Origin: CADEFX01 sp046154585
GTDB lineage: Bacteria; Pseudomonadota; Alphaproteobacteria; Rhizobiales; Hyphomicrobiaceae
Length of the DNA stretch: 64,000 nucleotides
NCBI GenBank assembly: GCA_046154585.1
Contig: JBJXDX010000048.1
Coordinates: 1-64,000 of the forward strand
Reading direction: 5' to 3'
Made by a program: the position numbers and the translations under genes
The notes under the pieces: generated by a model
Database searches by the model: none
Seen by the model: the letters and a program-made list of their open reading frames with translations, nothing else
What the model was told of the DNA's origin: nothing
Shown: one piece after another, positions 61,479 through 64,000 of the stretch
How positions within the stretch are numbered: position 1 is the stretch's first letter
Layout: the number at the start of each line of letters is the position of its first letter

Positions 61479-62213
61479 TCACTCCGCCGGCTGGACGTGG
61501 CGATGAGACGTACGCCCAGCAACGGGCCGGCCACTGGAGCGCACGATCTGGTAGCCGCGCCGCCCGAGATACCAGATCGGTGCGCTGAACGCGTGCACGA
61601 GCCTGGTGAACGGGAAGAGCAGGAAGATCGTCATGCCGAGGAACAGGTGCGCCTTGAAGATCGGATGCGTGTCGGCAACCAACGTCCAAACCTCGGGACG
61701 CAGGAGCAGGATGCCCTGTGCCCAGTTCATGAACTTCACCATTTCATGGCCGTCGAGGTGTCCCATGGAGACCGGGATGGTGGCGAGACCCAGCAGAAGC
61801 TGGGCGAACAAGATCAGCAGAATAGCGATGTCGCCGAAGGATGACGTGGCGCGAACGCGCACATCGAACAGACGCCGGTGCGTGAGCAGCGCGACGCCGA
61901 TCAGGCAAAAGATGCCGGCGATGCCGCCGACCCAGATCGCCATCAGCTGCTTGAAGCCGTGGCCGATGCCGATCGCGTCGAAGACCCAGATCGGCGTCAG
62001 CAGGCCGACGAGATGACCAAGAAAGATCACCAGAATGCCGACGTGAAACAGGTTGGATCCCCACATCAGCTGGCGCCGCCGCAGCAGCTGGCTGGAACCG
62101 GTTTTCCAGGTGTACTGCTCGCGATCGAAGCGCAGCAGGCTGCCGAGAACGAACACGGTCAGGCAGAGGTAGGGATACCAGCCGAACACGATATGGTTGA
62201 TGATGTCGCGCAT
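61479..62213 (-). CDS. narI: Respiratory nitrate reductase subunit gamma
   Basis: 244 residues with five membrane helices. Haem-ligand histidines are in SNLFHVGILVIFLGHLVGLL and, late, in DTHPIFKAHLFLGMTIFLLFPFTRLVHAFS. As the cytochrome b subunit it takes electrons from quinol and passes them to NarH. It starts about 10 bases after narJ and is followed after 4 bases by the isomerase gene. Confidence 0.96.
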   Translation of the reverse strand: MRDIINHIVFGWYPYLCLTVFVLGSLLRFDREQYTWKTGSSQLLRRRQLMWGSNLFHVGILVIFLGHLVGLLTPIWVFDAIGIGHGFKQLMAIWVGGIAGIFCLIGVALLTHRRLFDVRVRATSSFGDIAILLILFAQLLLGLATIPVSMGHLDGHEMVKFMNWAQGILLLRPEVWTLVADTHPIFKAHLFLGMTIFLLFPFTRLVHAFSAPIWYLGRRGYQIVRSSGRPVAGRTSHRHVQPAE

Positions 62214-62223
62214 GACATCCTCC

Positions 62224-62976
62224 TCAGGCGCGGTTGGATTGGCTGTAGGTGATCACGGGACGCTTGGGCGCGGATGGGGGCATATCAGGTGCGGGTCTGC
62301 AGGCAGCGCGGACTTTGGCGGCGATGTCATCCTTGCCGCACTGCGAAGCTGCCGCAGCACCCGGACCGAACACGACCTCGTCCTCTTCCCAGGCGGCATC
62401 GAGGGCGGCAAGGTCGTTGGGGTCTTCGTCCGGCTCGCTCATCAGGGCGGTAATGACGGCGTCTTGTGGCTTGGCATGCGCCAGAGCCTGAACGCAGGAG
62501 AAGACCGAGGAGTAGGGCGCTTTGCGCTTTTTCAGCCGCAAGCGGATGGCCTCCAGGACATGCGCGGTCTGCTCAATCAGATCTTGCGCTTCGGTCTCAG
62601 GCAACTCGGACAAGAACTCCAGAAACAGCGGCAGATGATCGGGCAGCTCGCTGGAGGTCATCGCTAGGCCGTGCTGCTCGTAGAGTGCCATCAGGTCGAC
62701 CATCGCCTGGCCGCGATCCCGGCTTTCCCCGTGTACGTGTTCGAACAGGTGCAACGACAGCGATCGCGTGCGGTCAAACAACAGCACGTAACGCTCCTGC
62801 AAGTCGAACAGATCACCCTTGGCTAGCTCCTCGAGGATGCGATCGATCCGGTCGCGGTTCTTCTGCGGCAAGCGGTTCTCGGCATCGAGCGCGGCGCGCA
62901 TCTCGGGCACCGCTGCCTGCAGCTCGGCGGTCGGATAGCTGAGCAGCGCCGACAGGACCTTGAGGGTCTTGTGCAT
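62224..62976 (-). CDS. narJ: Nitrate reductase molybdenum cofactor assembly chaperone
   Basis: 250 residues, all helical, beginning KTLKVLSALLSYPTAELQAAVPEMRAAL with LLFDRTRSLSLHLFEHVHGESRDRGQAMVDLMALYEQHGL, the NarJ core, and ELPDHLPLFLEFLS. NarJ binds the NarG N-terminus and holds the enzyme until the cofactor is inserted. Its start overlaps the narH stop by one base (TGATG). The C-terminal 40 residues are an extension seen in alphaproteobacterial forms. Confidence 0.95.
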   Translation of the reverse strand: MHKTLKVLSALLSYPTAELQAAVPEMRAALDAENRLPQKNRDRIDRILEELAKGDLFDLQERYVLLFDRTRSLSLHLFEHVHGESRDRGQAMVDLMALYEQHGLAMTSSELPDHLPLFLEFLSELPETEAQDLIEQTAHVLEAIRLRLKKRKAPYSSVFSCVQALAHAKPQDAVITALMSEPDEDPNDLAALDAAWEEDEVVFGPGAAAASQCGKDDIAAKVRAACRPAPDMPPSAPKRPVITYSQSNRA

Positions 62977-64000
62977 CAGGCGATCTCCATCGGCGTTTTG
63001 ACTTTTTTCTTCGGCGTTCCGAATAGGTTGGTTTCCGTGCGGCCATCCGAACAGCCATTGCCGAATGAGAATCCGCAGGAGCCGCGCAAGTCGTAGGCAT
63101 CCTCGCCCAGCTCACGGTGCACGGTCGGGATCACGAACCGGTCCTCGTAGTTGGCGATCGCCATGATCTGGTACATGTCCTCGATCTGCCGGCTCTCGAG
63201 GCCGACCTTGGCGGCAATGGTCTCGTCAAGCACACCCTCGATGGTCTTGGCCCGCATGTAGGCGCGCATGGCCAGCATGCGCTCCAGGCCCTGAGCGACC
63301 GGCTGCTCATCGCCGGCGGTCAACAGGTTGGCGAGATACTTGAGGGGGATGCGCAGCGACCGCACGTCGGGCATGGCGCCGTCGCTGCCCATTTTGCCGG
63401 CCTCGGCGGCCGACTGGATCGGCGACAGCGGCGGCACGTACCACACCATCGGCAGCGTGCGGTACTCAGGATGCAGCGGGAAGGCGACCTTCCACTCCAT
63501 CGCCATCTTCCAAACCGGCGACTTCTTGGCAGCCTCCAGCCAGGCGTCCGGCACGCCGTCGGCGCGCGCCTGGGCAATCACGCTTGGATCGTTGGGATTG
63601 AGGAAGATATCGAGCTGCGCCTGATAGAGGTCCTTCTCGTCCTTGACACTGGCCGCCTTCTCGATGCCATCGGCGTCATAGAGAATGACGCCAAGGTAGC
63701 GAATGCGTCCGACGCAGGTCTCCGAGCAGACGGTGGGCTGCCCGGCCTCGATGCGCGGATAGCAGAAAATGCACTTCTCGGATTTGCCGCTCGACCAGTT
63801 GTAGTAGATCTTCTTGTAGGGGCAGCCGGACACGCACATGCGCCAGCCGCGGCACTTGTCCTGGTCGATCAGGACGATGCCGTCCTCTTCGCGCTTGTAG
63901 ATGGCGCCGGACGGGCAGGCTGCGACACACGCCGGGTTGAGGCAGTGCTCGCACAGCCGCGGCAGGTACATCATGAAGGTGTTCTCGAACTGCCCGTAGA
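62976..64000 (-). CDS. narH: Respiratory nitrate reductase subunit beta (5' end outside window)
   Basis: The last 341 codons; the frame is open to the window edge (YGQFENTF before MMYLPRLCEHC). Four-cluster ferredoxin-type ligands: CEHCLNPACVAACPSGAIY, CRGWRMCVSGCPYKK (with the characteristic Trp in place of Cys for the [3Fe-4S] cluster) and CIFCYPRIEAGQPTVCSETCVGRIRYLG. NarH carries electrons from NarI to NarG. narG should lie beyond the right edge. The C-terminal tail ends in a Lys-rich KKKVKTPMEIA. Confidence 0.96.
   Translation of the reverse strand, partial: YGQFENTFMMYLPRLCEHCLNPACVAACPSGAIYKREEDGIVLIDQDKCRGWRMCVSGCPYKKIYYNWSSGKSEKCIFCYPRIEAGQPTVCSETCVGRIRYLGVILYDADGIEKAASVKDEKDLYQAQLDIFLNPNDPSVIAQARADGVPDAWLEAAKKSPVWKMAMEWKVAFPLHPEYRTLPMVWYVPPLSPIQSAAEAGKMGSDGAMPDVRSLRIPLKYLANLLTAGDEQPVAQGLERMLAMRAYMRAKTIEGVLDETIAAKVGLESRQIEDMYQIMAIANYEDRFVIPTVHRELGEDAYDLRGSCGFSFGNGCSDGRTETNLFGTPKKKVKTPMEIA

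Noticed and set aside
1..64000. CRISPR arrays, rRNA genes, complete insertion sequences or prophage
   Set aside because: No regularly spaced direct repeats, rRNA sequence or transposase/phage structural genes were seen; only the short recombinase fragment at 59.6 kb.

Overview
The window is GC-rich and comes from an alphaproteobacterium, most likely of the order Hyphomicrobiales (Rhizobiales). Three things suggest this: long blocks of housekeeping genes in the order typical of that group, a PopZ-type polar protein plus a CtrA-like TTAA-N7-TTAA site, and dispersed palindromic repeats of the GTCATCCCGG...GGGACCCAG type. The genus cannot be fixed from the sequence alone.

Layout. 1-5.9 kb: mixed accessory genes (end of an SDR dehydrogenase, a small secreted Cys-rich protein, a secreted M48-like metalloprotease with a glycan-binding tail, a VanX-like dipeptidase, an orphan PstS-like binding protein, a membrane acyltransferase). 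5.9-15.2 kb: a catabolic locus with a TRAP transporter, an HSL-type esterase, a GntR repressor, a zinc alcohol dehydrogenase, a Baeyer-Villiger monooxygenase and a flavin monooxygenase. Alcohol to ketone to ester/lactone to hydroxy acid is the natural reading. 15.2-16.3 kb: a redoxin gene with one in-frame UGA in its active-site motif, followed by a good bacterial SECIS-like hairpin; it is probably a selenoprotein. 16.4-40.6 kb: mostly conserved core on the minus strand, read from high to low coordinate as dgt, argS, SPOR protein, nagZ, scpA, scpB, ABC ATPase, tatABC, serS, surE, nlpD-like, yajC, secD, secF, Mth938-like, PuuD-like membrane protein, phytoene-synthase-like; erpA and a DUF815 ATPase are on the plus strand.

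40.6-48.6 kb: an accessory block between erpA and xth. It holds an MFS exporter, an HxlR regulator, an acyl-CoA-dehydrogenase-like monooxygenase, a decayed FAD oxidase, a second copy of the MFS gene's 3' end, a TauD-type dioxygenase, a haloacetate-dehalogenase-like hydrolase and an amidohydrolase. 48.7-59.2 kb: core genes again (xth, ExoR-like, DUF2939, valS, popZ-like, tolC, pcm). 59.4-64 kb: tRNA-Cys, a tyrosine-recombinase remnant, a truncated NnrS and part of a respiratory nitrate reductase operon (narH, narJ, narI, PpiC-type isomerase, small conserved-looking protein), consistent with a region joined to the chromosome at the tRNA.

The points most worth following up are the predicted selenoprotein (15221-16321), the two copies of a double-palindrome repeat (5735-5898 and 56547-56712), the divergent GntR operator pair (10826-10863), and the scars at 42.7-45.6 kb and 59.5-59.8 kb.
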